Of a stretch of 64,000 nt of DNA, positions 16,551-25,921 are shown piece by piece. The position numbers and the translations under genes are program-made. This stretch comes from Chloroflexi bacterium GWB2_49_20 (GTDB lineage: Bacteria > Chloroflexota > Anaerolineae > Anaerolineales > Villigracilaceae). Below the pieces are notes generated by a model that saw nothing but the letters and a program-made list of their open reading frames with translations, ran no database searches and was not told the origin of the DNA. Within the stretch, counting starts at the first letter, position 1, and every line of letters begins with the position of its first letter. The stretch spans positions 62,001-126,000 of the forward strand of contig MGMF01000023.1 of assembly GCA_001796335.1 (NCBI GenBank). The letters are read 5' to 3'.

Positions 16551-18422
16551 TTACTTCGCCGAGACGACTGGTGTACCACTTTTCTTGGGAGCTGGAGTAG
16601 GAAATATGGCTTCAAACTCTTCCCGATTTAATGTTTCAACTTCCAACAAACGCTGGGCAACTTCTTCCAGCTTATCACGATAAGTGGTTAATATCTGCCG
16701 CGTCTTCTTATAAGCGTCATTAACCAACTTCCTAACTTCCTGATCAATTTGCTCAGCAATTGCTTCCGAATAATCTCTTTGCTCGGAAATTTCACGCCCA
16801 AGGAAGATCAATTCTTCTTTCTGTCCATAGACCATCGGGCCCAGATCACTGCTCATTCCCCAACGTGTTACCATGGTTCTGGCAATGCGCGTCACTCGTT
16901 CGATATCGTTGGATGCGCCCGAGGTAATATCATCAAACACAAGTTCCTCAGCAACGCGTCCTCCCAGTAAACCAACCAATTCTGCCATCATTTTCTTTCG
17001 TGATACCAACATACTGTCATCGCTGGGAAGGGCTAATGTATAGCCTCCCATCTGACCACGGGATATAATGGACACCTTCTGAACCGTGTTGGCTTCAGGG
17101 ATTACATTCATAACAACAGCATGCCCCGCTTCATGATAAGCTACCACACGTTTTTCTTCTTCGCTGATCAATCGGCTTTTGCGTTCAGGTCCGGCAATTA
17201 CGCGTTCAACTGCTTCATCCAGTTCGGATTGGCCAATTGCCTTCTTGTTTCGCCTGGCTGCCAGGATTGCAGCCTCATTAACTGTATTCTCCAAGTCTGC
17301 GCCTACAAAACCAGGGGTCGAACGTGCCAAAATACTTAAATCGACCTCAGCTTCCAGCGGTTTGCCCTTGGCATGAACTTTAAGGATTGCCTCTCTACCC
17401 TTCATATCTGGGCGATCAAGGGTGACTCTCCGGTCAAATCGTCCCGGTCGTAATAAAGCAGGATCCAATATGTCGGGGCGATTGGTAGCCGCAATTATGA
17501 TCACGTTTGTATCGGTATCAAAACCATCCATTTCTACCAAAATTTGGTTCAAGGTTTGCTCACGCTCATCGTGTGAGCCACCCAATCCAGCCCCGCGTTG
17601 ACGGCCAACAGCATCGATTTCATCCACAAATACTATACAGGGGGAATGACGCTTGGCTTGATCAAATAAATCGCGGACTCTGCTAGCACCAACTCCAACA
17701 AACATTTCTACAAATTCAGATCCAGATATTGAGAAGAAAGGAACGCTAGCCTCACCGGATACCGCTTTCGCCATGAGTGTTTTACCTGTTCCAGGAGGAC
17801 CAACCAACAATACCCCTTTTGGAATTCGCGCACCCAGGGCAATAAATTTTTCCGGTTCCCGCAAAAACTCTACAACTTCTTTCAGTTCTTCCTTGGCTTC
17901 ATCCACACCTGCTACATCTTCAAATGTAACCGTGGGGTGATCGCCGGTGAACATCCGGGCTTTTGATTTCCCAAAGGCTGCTGCGGCATTATTGGAACCC
18001 TGGGCTTGTCTGAATATGAACCAGAATAAACCTGCCAGCAACAAAAAAGGAAATACGTAACCGGCAAGGGTCATAATTCCCACCCAGGGACTGGGTGCTT
18101 GAACTTCAATTTTTACAGCGCTTGACAAAAGTTTGGAGGGCGAGACTCCCAATTTAAGTAACTGATCAACCAATGTGGTTTCTGGTTCTTTCCGTGTTGT
18201 TTGTTCCAATTTTGTATCATCGCGGTAAATTACTGTTACAGTGTTATCTTCTGCCACAACTATTCGTGCAATTGTATTTCCTTCTTCAAGTTGCGCTGCC
18301 AATTCATTTAATGTAAATATTTTTTGTGAATCACCCTGCTGATTAAGACTAAAATATAGCATTGAAGCAATGGCTATAAACAGCAGAAAGTAGATTATAT
18401 ATGACTGATTACGTGTATTCAC
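16551..18422 (-). CDS. ftsH: Membrane-bound ATP-dependent zinc metalloprotease FtsH
   Basis: 623 residues. Two transmembrane helices (about 8-25 and 117-138) flank an extracytoplasmic domain; then AAA+ with Walker A GPPGTGKT (208-215), Walker B IVFVDEID (263-270), the SRH region [20 protein letters not shown], and the M41 protease with zinc site HEAGH (430-434). It degrades membrane and cytosolic substrates. The start is GTG, with AGGAGG ideally placed five bases before it. A possible extended -10 promoter is nearby. It is a single gene convergent with the acyl-CoA synthetase and divergent from the response regulator. Confidence 0.97.
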   Translation of the reverse strand: MNTRNQSYIIYFLLFIAIASMLYFSLNQQGDSQKIFTLNELAAQLEEGNTIARIVVAEDNTVTVIYRDDTKLEQTTRKEPETTLVDQLLKLGVSPSKLLSSAVKIEVQAPSPWVGIMTLAGYVFPFLLLAGLFWFIFRQAQGSNNAAAAFGKSKARMFTGDHPTVTFEDVAGVDEAKEELKEVVEFLREPEKFIALGARIPKGVLLVGPPGTGKTLMAKAVSGEASVPFFSISGSEFVEMFVGVGASRVRDLFDQAKRHSPCIVFVDEIDAVGRQRGAGLGGSHDEREQTLNQILVEMDGFDTDTNVIIIAATNRPDILDPALLRPGRFDRRVTLDRPDMKGREAILKVHAKGKPLEAEVDLSILARSTPGFVGADLENTVNEAAILAARRNKKAIGQSELDEAVERVIAGPERKSRLISEEEKRVVAYHEAGHAVVMNVIPEANTVQKVSIISRGQMGGYTLALPSDDSMLVSRKKMMAELVGLLGGRVAEELVFDDITSGASNDIERVTRIARTMVTRWGMSSDLGPMVYGQKEELIFLGREISEQRDYSEAIAEQIDQEVRKLVNDAYKKTRQILTTYRDKLEEVAQRLLEVETLNREEFEAIFPTPAPKKSGTPVVSAK

Positions 18423-18446
18423 TGATACCTCCTGGTAATGAAAGGG

Positions 18447-18455
18447 ATTATACCA
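18447..18455 (-). promoter_or_regulatory. Candidate extended -10 promoter of ftsH
   Basis: Minus strand TGGTATAAT (TGn plus perfect TATAAT), 25 bases before the GTG of ftsH. No strong -35 is visible, as is common for extended -10 promoters. The rest of the 171-base divergent spacer to 18593 shows no further signal I can support. Confidence 0.5.
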
Positions 18456-18593
18456 ACCTATGATAGTAAAAACCAGACCGGAAAAATATCTTATATAAAC
18501 TTCTAATAAATTAAATACCGGTTATCTTTTTCTTTTAAGTTCCTTCTACATGTATATATTTATGGTAAACTTTGATTATTCAAACGAGATGCC

Positions 18594-19007
18594 ATGGCTG
18601 ATACAATCAAGAAACGAATTTTGTGCATTGAAGACGATGACGAGATGATAGTTCTTATCCGTCTGATCCTGAGTCGTCACGGCTTTGAAGTATTGGGAGC
18701 AAGTGGCGGAGCTGCTGGCTTGGAAATGATTCAACAAGATAAACCAGACCTGATCCTTCTGGATTTAATGATGCCCGAAATGGATGGTTGGGAAGTTTAT
18801 CAACAGATAAAAGCTGTTGAAACTACCCAGAAAATTCCAATTATTGTTGTTACCGCTAAAGCCCAAAGTATTGATCGGGTTTTGGGATTGCACATTGCCA
18901 AGGTAGATGATTACATTGCCAAGCCATTTAGCCCGCAAGAGTTACTGGACAGCGTAGAATCTGTTTTAAATCGCAAGAACTCAACTGGGAACGACCAATC
19001 AAGTTAA
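18594..19007 (+). CDS. Stand-alone response-regulator receiver protein
   Basis: 137 residues: one receiver domain and a short Ser/Asn-rich tail. Acidic residues Glu13/Asp14/Asp15, phospho-acceptor Asp57 in ILLDLMMPEMDGWE, Thr87 and Lys110 (AKPFSP) are all present, so phosphorylation competence is expected. No kinase is adjacent. The MMPEMDGWE block is typical of CheY-like or polar-growth-type single-domain regulators. The 42 bases to the DUF192 gene suggest an operon with the envelope peptidase, but this is inference. Confidence 0.87.
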   Translation: MADTIKKRILCIEDDDEMIVLIRLILSRHGFEVLGASGGAAGLEMIQQDKPDLILLDLMMPEMDGWEVYQQIKAVETTQKIPIIVVTAKAQSIDRVLGLHIAKVDDYIAKPFSPQELLDSVESVLNRKNSTGNDQSS

Positions 19008-19048
19008 TTCCCAACCTCATCCTCCTTTCACCAATTTCATGCTGATTC

Positions 19049-19420
19049 ATGCTGAGAAAAATCGAAATTTCTGTTAACTATCAGCCACTCGAAAATCCAA
19101 TTCTGGCCATTTATTGTGACACGTTTTTCTGTCGGTTACGTGGTTTTATGTTTAGGCATGAAATTTCCCACGATGAAGGCCTGCTTCTGGTTCAGAATCG
19201 AGATTCTAAAGCAGATTCTTCCATCCATATGCTGGCTGTTTTTATGGATCTGGCCATTGTTTGGATAGACTCCAACTTTTCCGTGGTGGATGTCGTTCTT
19301 GCAAAATCATGGCACCCAGCTTATTTCCCTTCTCATCCCGCCAGGTATACATTGGAAATCCACCCAGATCGCATATCAGACTTTAAAGTTGGTGACAAGG
19401 TTTCATTTAATGAGATCTAA
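19049..19420 (+). CDS. DUF192 family protein
   Basis: 123 residues. The DUF192 pattern is clear: RLRGFMFRHEISHDEGLLL, then SIHMLAVFMDLAIVWID, and VVDVVLAKSWHPAY with ARYTLEI. The family is a small beta-barrel often secreted or found beside envelope genes; biochemical function is not established. No signal peptide is seen here. Its last codons overlap the ATG of the LysM/M23 gene, indicating coupled translation. Confidence 0.85.
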   Translation: MLRKIEISVNYQPLENPILAIYCDTFFCRLRGFMFRHEISHDEGLLLVQNRDSKADSSIHMLAVFMDLAIVWIDSNFSVVDVVLAKSWHPAYFPSHPARYTLEIHPDRISDFKVGDKVSFNEI

Positions 19421-20831
19421 ACGCTTGGTAATTTCATTTCTTGTGATCATTTATATTTTATACTTTTCGCAAGCCTACGCACAAACGAATGCCCCTCCCA
19501 CCGGACCTATTTATGTAGTAAGTCCGGGGGATTCTCTATTGGGCATCGCAGGCATGTTCAATGTCCGCTATGAAGACATTATGGCTGCGAACAACATAAC
19601 GGACCCAAACCAAATATTTCCGGGTGATCAACTAATCATCCCCGGTCTGGAGGGTGTAAATGGGGTTTTGGCTTCCAGGGTCGTCCCTTTTGGAGATTCT
19701 CAACGCAGCCTGTCACGTCAATACCGCATCCCCATAGACCAGCTACGTAAGCTAAATCATATTATCAGCCCAACCGAATTCTACGCTGGTGCTAATCTGA
19801 TCATGATTCAAGATGCTGATAAACCCGCCTGGACAAGTAGATCGAACCTTGATGCTGATGAAACCCTGCTCGAACTATCTATTCTACAGAATACAGACCC
19901 CTGGACGGTTACAGAAATAAATTACCTGCCTGGTACATGGGCTGCATTAACAGGTGATATTCTCTTTCACCCAGGTACCAACTCAGACGTCAAGCAAACA
20001 GGTCTGCCTTCTATTTTTCTATCAGCAATCGTCGACCCACTGCCAATTGTTCAAGGAACGACCACACAGATCCAGGTAACTACCTCTCAGGAAGTCTCCC
20101 TGGGAGGTATGTTGGTGGATCAGGATTTACATTTCTTTCCTTATGGGAATAATTCATACATATCCTTGCAAGGCGTGCATGCGCTGGCCGAACCCGGTTT
20201 ATACCCCCTCCGTTTGGATGCAAGCCTCCCAGATGGAAGTAAACAATCTTTTGAGCAGATGATCCTTGTTCAGACTGGTTACTATTCCTCCGAAGTTCTC
20301 TATGTTGACCCGAAGTCGATCGACCCTGACATAACCAAACCTGAAGAAGAATTGATCCGCTCATTTGTGAACGCTGCTTCACCGAAGCGTTATTGGGATG
20401 GAATTTTTGAAAGTCCAGCTGTCCAATACGAATCCACCAGTTATTTAACATCAAAATTTGGGAACCGACGCACATACTTTGGGATTGGGACTGATTTGGA
20501 AATTTTTGGTTTTCATTCAGGTATGGATTTTGGAGGAGGGAACGGGCTCCCCATCACAGCTCCCGCTCCAGGAGTGGTTGTTTTTGTTGGACTTTTGGAT
20601 GTACGCGGCAATGCAACGATAATCGATCATGGCTGGGGAGTCTATTCAGGGTATTGGCACCAGTCTGAAATCAAAGTTCAACCAGGTGATTTTGTAGACA
20701 CTGGACAGGTTATCGGTCTGGTTGGGGGTACTGGGCGGGTGACGGGGGCACATCTTCACTGGGAAATATGGGTTAATGGTATTCAAGTGAATCCTTTGGA
20801 TTGGTTGGAAAAGGCTTATCCGCATCCGTAA
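19410..20831 (+). CDS. Secreted LysM and M23-family cell-wall peptidase
   Basis: 473 residues. N-terminal signal peptide with cleavage likely after AYA (about residue 24). A LysM domain at about 34-78 (YVVSPGDSLLGIA...NQIFPGDQLIIPG) and a second, weaker LysM-like repeat at about 90-135 bind peptidoglycan. The C-terminal M23 domain has intact zinc ligands His369 and Asp373 (HSGMD) and His450 of HLH, with catalytic His448 and His417, so it should be an active endopeptidase. The start overlaps the DUF192 stop; an upstream extension of 40 codons lies inside DUF192 and is rejected. It probably remodels the wall. Confidence 0.9.
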   Translation: MRSKRLVISFLVIIYILYFSQAYAQTNAPPTGPIYVVSPGDSLLGIAGMFNVRYEDIMAANNITDPNQIFPGDQLIIPGLEGVNGVLASRVVPFGDSQRSLSRQYRIPIDQLRKLNHIISPTEFYAGANLIMIQDADKPAWTSRSNLDADETLLELSILQNTDPWTVTEINYLPGTWAALTGDILFHPGTNSDVKQTGLPSIFLSAIVDPLPIVQGTTTQIQVTTSQEVSLGGMLVDQDLHFFPYGNNSYISLQGVHALAEPGLYPLRLDASLPDGSKQSFEQMILVQTGYYSSEVLYVDPKSIDPDITKPEEELIRSFVNAASPKRYWDGIFESPAVQYESTSYLTSKFGNRRTYFGIGTDLEIFGFHSGMDFGGGNGLPITAPAPGVVVFVGLLDVRGNATIIDHGWGVYSGYWHQSEIKVQPGDFVDTGQVIGLVGGTGRVTGAHLHWEIWVNGIQVNPLDWLEKAYPHP

Positions 20832-20864
20832 CATTATTTTCAAAGGAAAAAGAATAATAAAGCA

Positions 20865-21479
20865 ATGGAATTATCTCTTTTGGTAAAAGGGTTGGTATTG
20901 GGTTTTTCTATCGCCGCACCGGTTGGACCGATAGGGATTCTTTGCATCCGCCGAACACTCTCCGATGGCCGCCTGGCTGGTTTATTATCGGGGTTGGGAG
21001 CAGCCAGTGCAGATGCACTATATGGTTCAGTTGCCGGATTTGGAATCACCATCATTTCCAATTTCCTTATAAGTCAGCAAAATTTATTGAGATTGATCGG
21101 GGGATTTTTTTTATGTTATCTGGGGATCAGAACAATTCGCGCAATCCCCGCCGCGTTGATTGATAACCTCCCGAAAAAAGATTTGTCATCCATATACCTC
21201 ACGACATTTTTCCTTACACTCACCAACCCAATGACAATCATTTCTTTTGCAGCCATCTTCTCAGGGCTGGGGTTGGTGAATGCCAATATGAATTACTTAT
21301 CTGCTTTTTTGCTGATCATTGGTGTTTTCTTTGGATCAGCCTTATGGTGGATTTTGCTCAGTCTGTTTTTAAGTACTTTTCGTTTAAAATTCAATTTGTA
21401 TTTAATGAAATGGGTTAATAGGCTTTCCGGCCTGATTATTCTTGGCTTTGGGGTTTTTGCACTGGTCAGTCTGATTTAA
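20865..21479 (+). CDS. LysE/RhtB-family amino-acid exporter
   Basis: 204 residues, about six membrane segments. The N-terminal GFSIAAPVGPIGILCIRRTLSDGR is the LysE signature (G-x-x-x-A-x-x-P-GP). It exports amino acids or related metabolites across the inner membrane. It lies 33 bases after the M23 gene and before a 344-base gap leading to livK, so it may be read with the envelope genes or serve as an overflow valve for the importer downstream; the sequence does not decide. Confidence 0.88.
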   Translation: MELSLLVKGLVLGFSIAAPVGPIGILCIRRTLSDGRLAGLLSGLGAASADALYGSVAGFGITIISNFLISQQNLLRLIGGFFLCYLGIRTIRAIPAALIDNLPKKDLSSIYLTTFFLTLTNPMTIISFAAIFSGLGLVNANMNYLSAFLLIIGVFFGSALWWILLSLFLSTFRLKFNLYLMKWVNRLSGLIILGFGVFALVSLI

Positions 21480-21663
21480 AAATTCATATTCCATTATTCC
21501 AAAAAACAAACACCAACCTTGCTGGGTTTTCTGGCAATCATATTATGGAGCGCAATATAAAGCTGGCGGTCACTGGAAGATTAATGATTTCTCTGCGAAA
21601 TATACCGTTTTTCTTGTTATATATTAAAGTTTTATCAATTGCTATTTTTTATCAATCCAGTGC

Positions 21664-21692
21664 TTGACTATAATATTAATCTATTGTAAGAT
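21664..21692 (+). promoter_or_regulatory. Sigma-70-type promoter of livK
   Basis: TTGACT, 17-base spacer, TAAGAT. Expected start near 21699. The preceding part of the gap (21480-21663) holds no gene or hairpin I can support. Confidence 0.6.
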
Positions 21693-21701
21693 GGTTTGAA
21701 T

Positions 21702-21720
21702 TGCACAAGTAACTTGTGCA
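21702..21720. promoter_or_regulatory. Perfect palindrome at the livK transcription start (operator candidate)
   Basis: TGCACAAG, spacer TAA, CTTGTGCA: an 8-bp perfect inverted repeat centred about 12 bases past the predicted start. The geometry fits a repressor operator; in RNA it would also form a 5'-terminal hairpin. The regulator is not identifiable from the window. Confidence 0.55.
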
Positions 21721-21823
21721 TAATATCATTTGATCGGAGGTGACGCCTTCCGCTTATTATAAATATCTGCCCCGTACCACACAATTAAGTCCAATCAGTT
21801 TTATTCCACGAGGAGGAAGAAGT

Positions 21824-23044
21824 ATGTCTAAGCGTTTGTTGTTTGTTTTTGCTGCCTTAATAATTGCCACCATGGTGCTTTCCGCATGTGGGCCAAAGGC
21901 TTCAACTTATGAATGCACCGATGCAATCGGTTGTGTAACGGTTGCCCCCGGCGATCCAATCCATCTCGCCTATGATATGGTTATTAATGGCCCAGATGCA
22001 ACCCTGGGTATTGACTCCCGGAATGGTGTCGAGATCGCTATTGCTGAAAAAGGCCAACTTCTCGGCCATGATGTCCAGCTAACTGGTGAAGACGATGGTT
22101 GTTCAGCAGAAGGCGGTCAGGCAAGCGGTACCAAACTCGCTGCTGACACGACAATTGTTGCAGTTTTTGGAACATCCTGCTCAAGTGCAGCCCGCGTTGC
22201 TGTGCCCTTACTTTCACAAGCAGGCTTCGTCATCATATCTGCTTCCAATACAGCTCCAGATCTAACCAAAGCCGGCGATCCCAATAACTGGCCAGGCTAT
22301 CTGCGCACAGCCCACAATGATACCATCCAGGGCGCCGCAGCTGCTCAATTCGCTGTGGATTTTCTCAAGGTAACAAAAGCTGCCACAATTCACGACGGCT
22401 CATTGTATGCTGAGAGCTTGGCCAACCAATTTGCAAAAGTCTTCCAGGAATTAGGTGGTACCATCACTGCTCAAGAAGCAGTTGATCCCAATCAAACTGA
22501 CTTCAAGTCCGTTCTCACCAGCCTGGCTCCAGGTGGCCCTGAACTGATCTACTACCCGATCTTCGTCAAAGCCGGCAGTTTGATCACCCGTCAGGCCAAG
22601 GAAACCACTGGTCTGGAAAACACCTCCCTGATGGGCGCAGATGGCATGTTCTCACCTGACGTTACCGCAGGGGCAGGCGATGCAGTTGAAGGTCTGTTCG
22701 TATCCAGCCCCGATACTTCATCCTTCAGCCAGAAGTACAACGATTACTTCCTGCCGAAGTACCAGGAATTGTTTGGATCAGAACCTGTCAGCATCTTTCA
22801 CGCCCATGCGTATGATGCCACTTGGATGGTTATGAATGCTATAGAAGCCGTAGCAGTCAAGGATGCCGATGGCACCCTCCATATTCCACGACAGGCTCTG
22901 CGCGATGCCATGTATGCAACCAAGGATTTCCAAGGTCTGACTGGCGTCCTGACTTGCGGACCCACTGGCGACTGCGCCAACCCCAAGATCGCCGTGTACG
23001 AATATCACGCCGGCGAGTATCCTCCAATCAAGGTCTGGCCGTAA
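21824..23044 (+). CDS. livK: Branched-chain amino-acid-type ABC transporter, substrate-binding lipoprotein
   Basis: 406 residues. Type II signal peptide ending in the lipobox LSAC (Cys22), so it is lipid-anchored outside the membrane. The rest is a periplasmic-binding-protein fold type I (Peripla_BP_6): LGIDSRNGVEIAIAEKG, FGTSCSSAARVAVPLLSQAG, PGYLRTAHNDTIQG. The ATG at 21824 has GAGGAGGAAG upstream; a GTG 28 codons earlier lacks a signal peptide in place. First gene of the liv operon; a long hairpin separates it from livH. Substrate may be branched-chain amino acids or other amides. Confidence 0.92.
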   Translation: MSKRLLFVFAALIIATMVLSACGPKASTYECTDAIGCVTVAPGDPIHLAYDMVINGPDATLGIDSRNGVEIAIAEKGQLLGHDVQLTGEDDGCSAEGGQASGTKLAADTTIVAVFGTSCSSAARVAVPLLSQAGFVIISASNTAPDLTKAGDPNNWPGYLRTAHNDTIQGAAAAQFAVDFLKVTKAATIHDGSLYAESLANQFAKVFQELGGTITAQEAVDPNQTDFKSVLTSLAPGGPELIYYPIFVKAGSLITRQAKETTGLENTSLMGADGMFSPDVTAGAGDAVEGLFVSSPDTSSFSQKYNDYFLPKYQELFGSEPVSIFHAHAYDATWMVMNAIEAVAVKDADGTLHIPRQALRDAMYATKDFQGLTGVLTCGPTGDCANPKIAVYEYHAGEYPPIKVWP

Positions 23045-23080
23045 ACCTGTTTGTCAATCCATTATTAATGTAACATAAAA

Positions 23081-23108
23081 GGGAGGGGCGAGTATACTCG
23101 CCCCTCCC
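23081..23108 (+). terminator. Intercistronic stem-loop between livK and livH
   Basis: 14-bp perfect inverted repeat (GGGAGGGGCGAGTA, then its complement) with essentially no loop, not followed by a T tract in the plus direction. This is more likely an mRNA-stabilising or partial-attenuation hairpin that favours livK over the membrane genes than a full terminator. Confidence 0.6.
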
Positions 23109-23142
23109 TGAGTAAAAATCCCCTTGATACAGGAGTGAAATT

Positions 23143-24204
23143 ATGTTGCGTACCTGGCGCCAACGAATTACAATCGCGGATGTTGTCGTTTGGATTATCG
23201 GCCTTTCTATTGCTTTTGTTGTGGTTTATGGCTCGATAAAAACGATAGAAGTGGGAAAATATAATACCCGGGTCTGGATCGACCTTACCATCACAGGTCT
23301 CGCCTTAGGGGGTGTCTATGCACTCATCGCACTTGGTTACACAATAGTATACGGCGTTCTCAAGATGATCAATTTCGCTCACAGCGAAATATTTATGTCA
23401 GGTCCCTTTACAGCTGTCTTCCTGGCTCTTGCCTTATATAAAAACGGATTTTGGAATTCTCATCCTTATATTAGTTTATTATTGGTCACACTCCTGGCAG
23501 TGACAGTATCCAGCACACTGGCTGTTCTTCTTGAACGGATCGCCTATCGCCCGCTTCGCACCGCTCCCCGTTTGGTCCCATTGATCACAGCCATCGGGGC
23601 ATCTTTTTTTCTGCAATACGCCTTCCGAGGTTTTTTCGGTTCTGGCTTGCAGGCATATCCAGAATTGGGATTTCTCAAAGGCACCTGGACATTTGGTTCG
23701 ATCCCGGTTTATAAGACTCAAGTCGTTGTTATTATCAGTGCATTAATTATGATGCTTATTCTGTATGGTTTTGTACAATTAACAAAAATGGGGAAGGCCA
23801 TGCGGGCTGTTTCAGAAGATAAAGAAGTTGCCGGATTAATGGGGATCGATGTTGATAGGATCATCATGCTGACCTTTGCCCTGGGTGGCGCATCTGCCGG
23901 TTTGGGCGGCATCCTGTATATTCTCCTTTTCCCGGTTGTACACTTTTTTATGGGCTTTATTCCAGGTCTAAAAGCCTTTACAGCAGCCGTACTTGGCGGT
24001 ATTGGTAATGTTCCGGGAGCCTTTTTAGGAGCCATGATCCTTGGTATCCTGGAAGCTGTTGGCCCAAGCCTTTTTCTGGATGGAATGGGAATAGCCGCTC
24101 CTTATCAACTTAAAGATGCTATTGCTTTCATCATCCTCGTATTTATCCTGATCATTCGTCCTTCGGGTATTCTGGGCGAGAGAATCACCCAGACAAAGGC
24201 CTGA
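23143..24204 (+). CDS. livH: Branched-chain amino-acid-type ABC transporter permease
   Basis: 353 residues, about eight to nine membrane segments. The BPD_transp_2 core begins GLALGGVYALIALGYTIVYGVLKMINFAH, with the conserved ALGGASAGLGGILYI near residue 250 and VLGGIGNVPGAFLGAM near 285. An N-terminal extra helix (VVVWIIGLSIAFVVVYG) precedes the core. AGGAG lies before the ATG. It pairs with LivM as the channel, powered by LivG and LivF. Confidence 0.93.
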   Translation: MLRTWRQRITIADVVVWIIGLSIAFVVVYGSIKTIEVGKYNTRVWIDLTITGLALGGVYALIALGYTIVYGVLKMINFAHSEIFMSGPFTAVFLALALYKNGFWNSHPYISLLLVTLLAVTVSSTLAVLLERIAYRPLRTAPRLVPLITAIGASFFLQYAFRGFFGSGLQAYPELGFLKGTWTFGSIPVYKTQVVVIISALIMMLILYGFVQLTKMGKAMRAVSEDKEVAGLMGIDVDRIIMLTFALGGASAGLGGILYILLFPVVHFFMGFIPGLKAFTAAVLGGIGNVPGAFLGAMILGILEAVGPSLFLDGMGIAAPYQLKDAIAFIILVFILIIRPSGILGERITQTKA

Positions 24205-24216
24205 GGAGGTATTACG

Positions 24217-25911
24217 ATGACAAATAAATCCACTTTGAAGCAATTGTTTTCTGCAGGTTTGATCAATGGAGGAATCATAATCTTCCTGGGTCTGGTGGGT
24301 ATGATAGAAACATTCAGCCAAAGGGATATTGTATCCGGGTTGGTATCCATGGGTTTTATCCTTTTATTCCTGCCATTCTTCGTATTTGGTTATTCAATTG
24401 CGAAAAAAGAACCGGATCAATCCCTAAGAACTGTCCTTTTTGCAGGAGGTTTGACAGGTTTGGTTGCAGGATTCACTACTGCTTTATTACCTATCTTGGG
24501 TCAATTCGTAAACATTCGTGATATGTTCATGAATGCTTCACCTACACTCTATTCAATCCTGAATTTTAACCAGGGAATTTACCTGGGTGGATTGATCTTG
24601 ATGATTGTTTCAGGAATTATTGGTGCACTTGGGGCGGGTTTCCTGCTCATTCCGCCCAGGTTAAGGAATGCATTCTTGCAAGCAGTTGTGTGGACTGTCT
24701 TACTCGGCTTGATGAGAGATCTTTTGATCGTAATGATTGCACGGTGGGGAGCAATCTCCTATATTTTTCGATGGATTTTTGCAAGTAGTGGGTTAACAAT
24801 TACCGGTGCATTGGTCATTTTCTTCCTGGTAGGAGTTGTTTACTACTGGCGTTCCGGTAAAAAACAAGATCTCCCTGTTAAAAAAATCCTGTCTAAAAAA
24901 CAAAAAAATATTCGGTTTGGCAAGCTAGTAGCAGCAGTCATCCTGATGCTGTTGCTTCCACAAATTTTGGGAATATATTTCAGTGAAATTCTCGACAATG
25001 TTGGCATTTATATCCTGATGGGTCTTGGTTTGAACATTGTAATTGGGTTTGCTGGTCTGCTAGACCTTGGATATGTTGCCTTCTTTGCAATCGGTGCTTA
25101 TGTTGTAGGTGTTCTCACATCTCCCGAGATGGGTGTGATCCAAATTACCTTTTGGCAGGCTTTACCTTTCGCTCTCCTGGCATCAGTAACTGCCGGTGTG
25201 ATTTTAGGCTTACCGGTATTAAAAATGCGAGGTGATTATCTGGCCATTGTCACCCTAGGGTTTGGAGAGATCATCCGACTTCTGTCTTTATCTGATTGGC
25301 TGCGTCCATATCTGGGTGGAACCCAGGGCATTCAACGAATTGCACGTCCTTTTATTGGCTCCCTTGAACTTAAAACTCAGGGGCAATTATATTACTTGAT
25401 TGTCGCCGCAATCCTGATCGCAGGTTTTATCGCCTGGCGTTTGAAGGATTCACACATGGGGCGATCGTGGATGGCAATGAGAGAAGATGAAGATGTCGCC
25501 CAGGCCATGGGAATTAACCTGGTGGCTACAAAATTATCGGCTTTTGCCACAGGTGCTTTCTTTGCCGGCCTGGCAGGTGCAATTTTCGCGGCCAAATTAT
25601 CCTCTGCCTATCCTCAAAGCATGAATCTAATGGTCTCGATCAATGTACTCTGTTTGATCATCGTAGGCGGCATGGGTAGCATACCAGGTGTGTTTGTTGG
25701 CGCCCTGGTGCTAATGGGATCGCCTGAGTTATTGCGTGAATTTTCTGAGTTCCGCTATCTTGTGTATGGTGCACTTCTTGTTGTCATGATGCTTGTCCGC
25801 CCCGAAGGTTTATGGCCTGAGGCCCGCAGAAAACTTGAGTTACACGAATCCATGGAGCCGGATGCACTTCCAAATGATATTCCAACCGTGACGGAGAACC
25901 CAGCTGGGTAG
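24217..25911 (+). CDS. livM: Branched-chain amino-acid-type ABC transporter permease with long N-terminal membrane extension
   Basis: 564 residues, much longer than the usual 300-420. The canonical LivM core begins near residue 260 (YILMGLGLNIVIGFAGLLDLG) and contains LKMRGDYLAIVTLGFGEIIR and GGMGSIPGVFVGA. The first 235 or so residues add about six hydrophobic segments (e.g. GFILLFLPFFVFGYSIA, GLILMIVSGIIGALGAGF). GAGGAGG precedes the ATG. The extension is continuous with the core and contains no internal stop or obvious second start with an SD. Function of the added helices is unknown. Confidence 0.9.
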   Translation: MTNKSTLKQLFSAGLINGGIIIFLGLVGMIETFSQRDIVSGLVSMGFILLFLPFFVFGYSIAKKEPDQSLRTVLFAGGLTGLVAGFTTALLPILGQFVNIRDMFMNASPTLYSILNFNQGIYLGGLILMIVSGIIGALGAGFLLIPPRLRNAFLQAVVWTVLLGLMRDLLIVMIARWGAISYIFRWIFASSGLTITGALVIFFLVGVVYYWRSGKKQDLPVKKILSKKQKNIRFGKLVAAVILMLLLPQILGIYFSEILDNVGIYILMGLGLNIVIGFAGLLDLGYVAFFAIGAYVVGVLTSPEMGVIQITFWQALPFALLASVTAGVILGLPVLKMRGDYLAIVTLGFGEIIRLLSLSDWLRPYLGGTQGIQRIARPFIGSLELKTQGQLYYLIVAAILIAGFIAWRLKDSHMGRSWMAMREDEDVAQAMGINLVATKLSAFATGAFFAGLAGAIFAAKLSSAYPQSMNLMVSINVLCLIIVGGMGSIPGVFVGALVLMGSPELLREFSEFRYLVYGALLVVMMLVRPEGLWPEARRKLELHESMEPDALPNDIPTVTENPAG

Positions 25912-25921
25912 GAGATAAATC

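Noticed and set aside
21740-21823. livK starting at the GTG at 21740
   Set aside because: It would put 28 residues before the lipoprotein signal peptide; ATG 21824 has a strong Shine-Dalgarno sequence.
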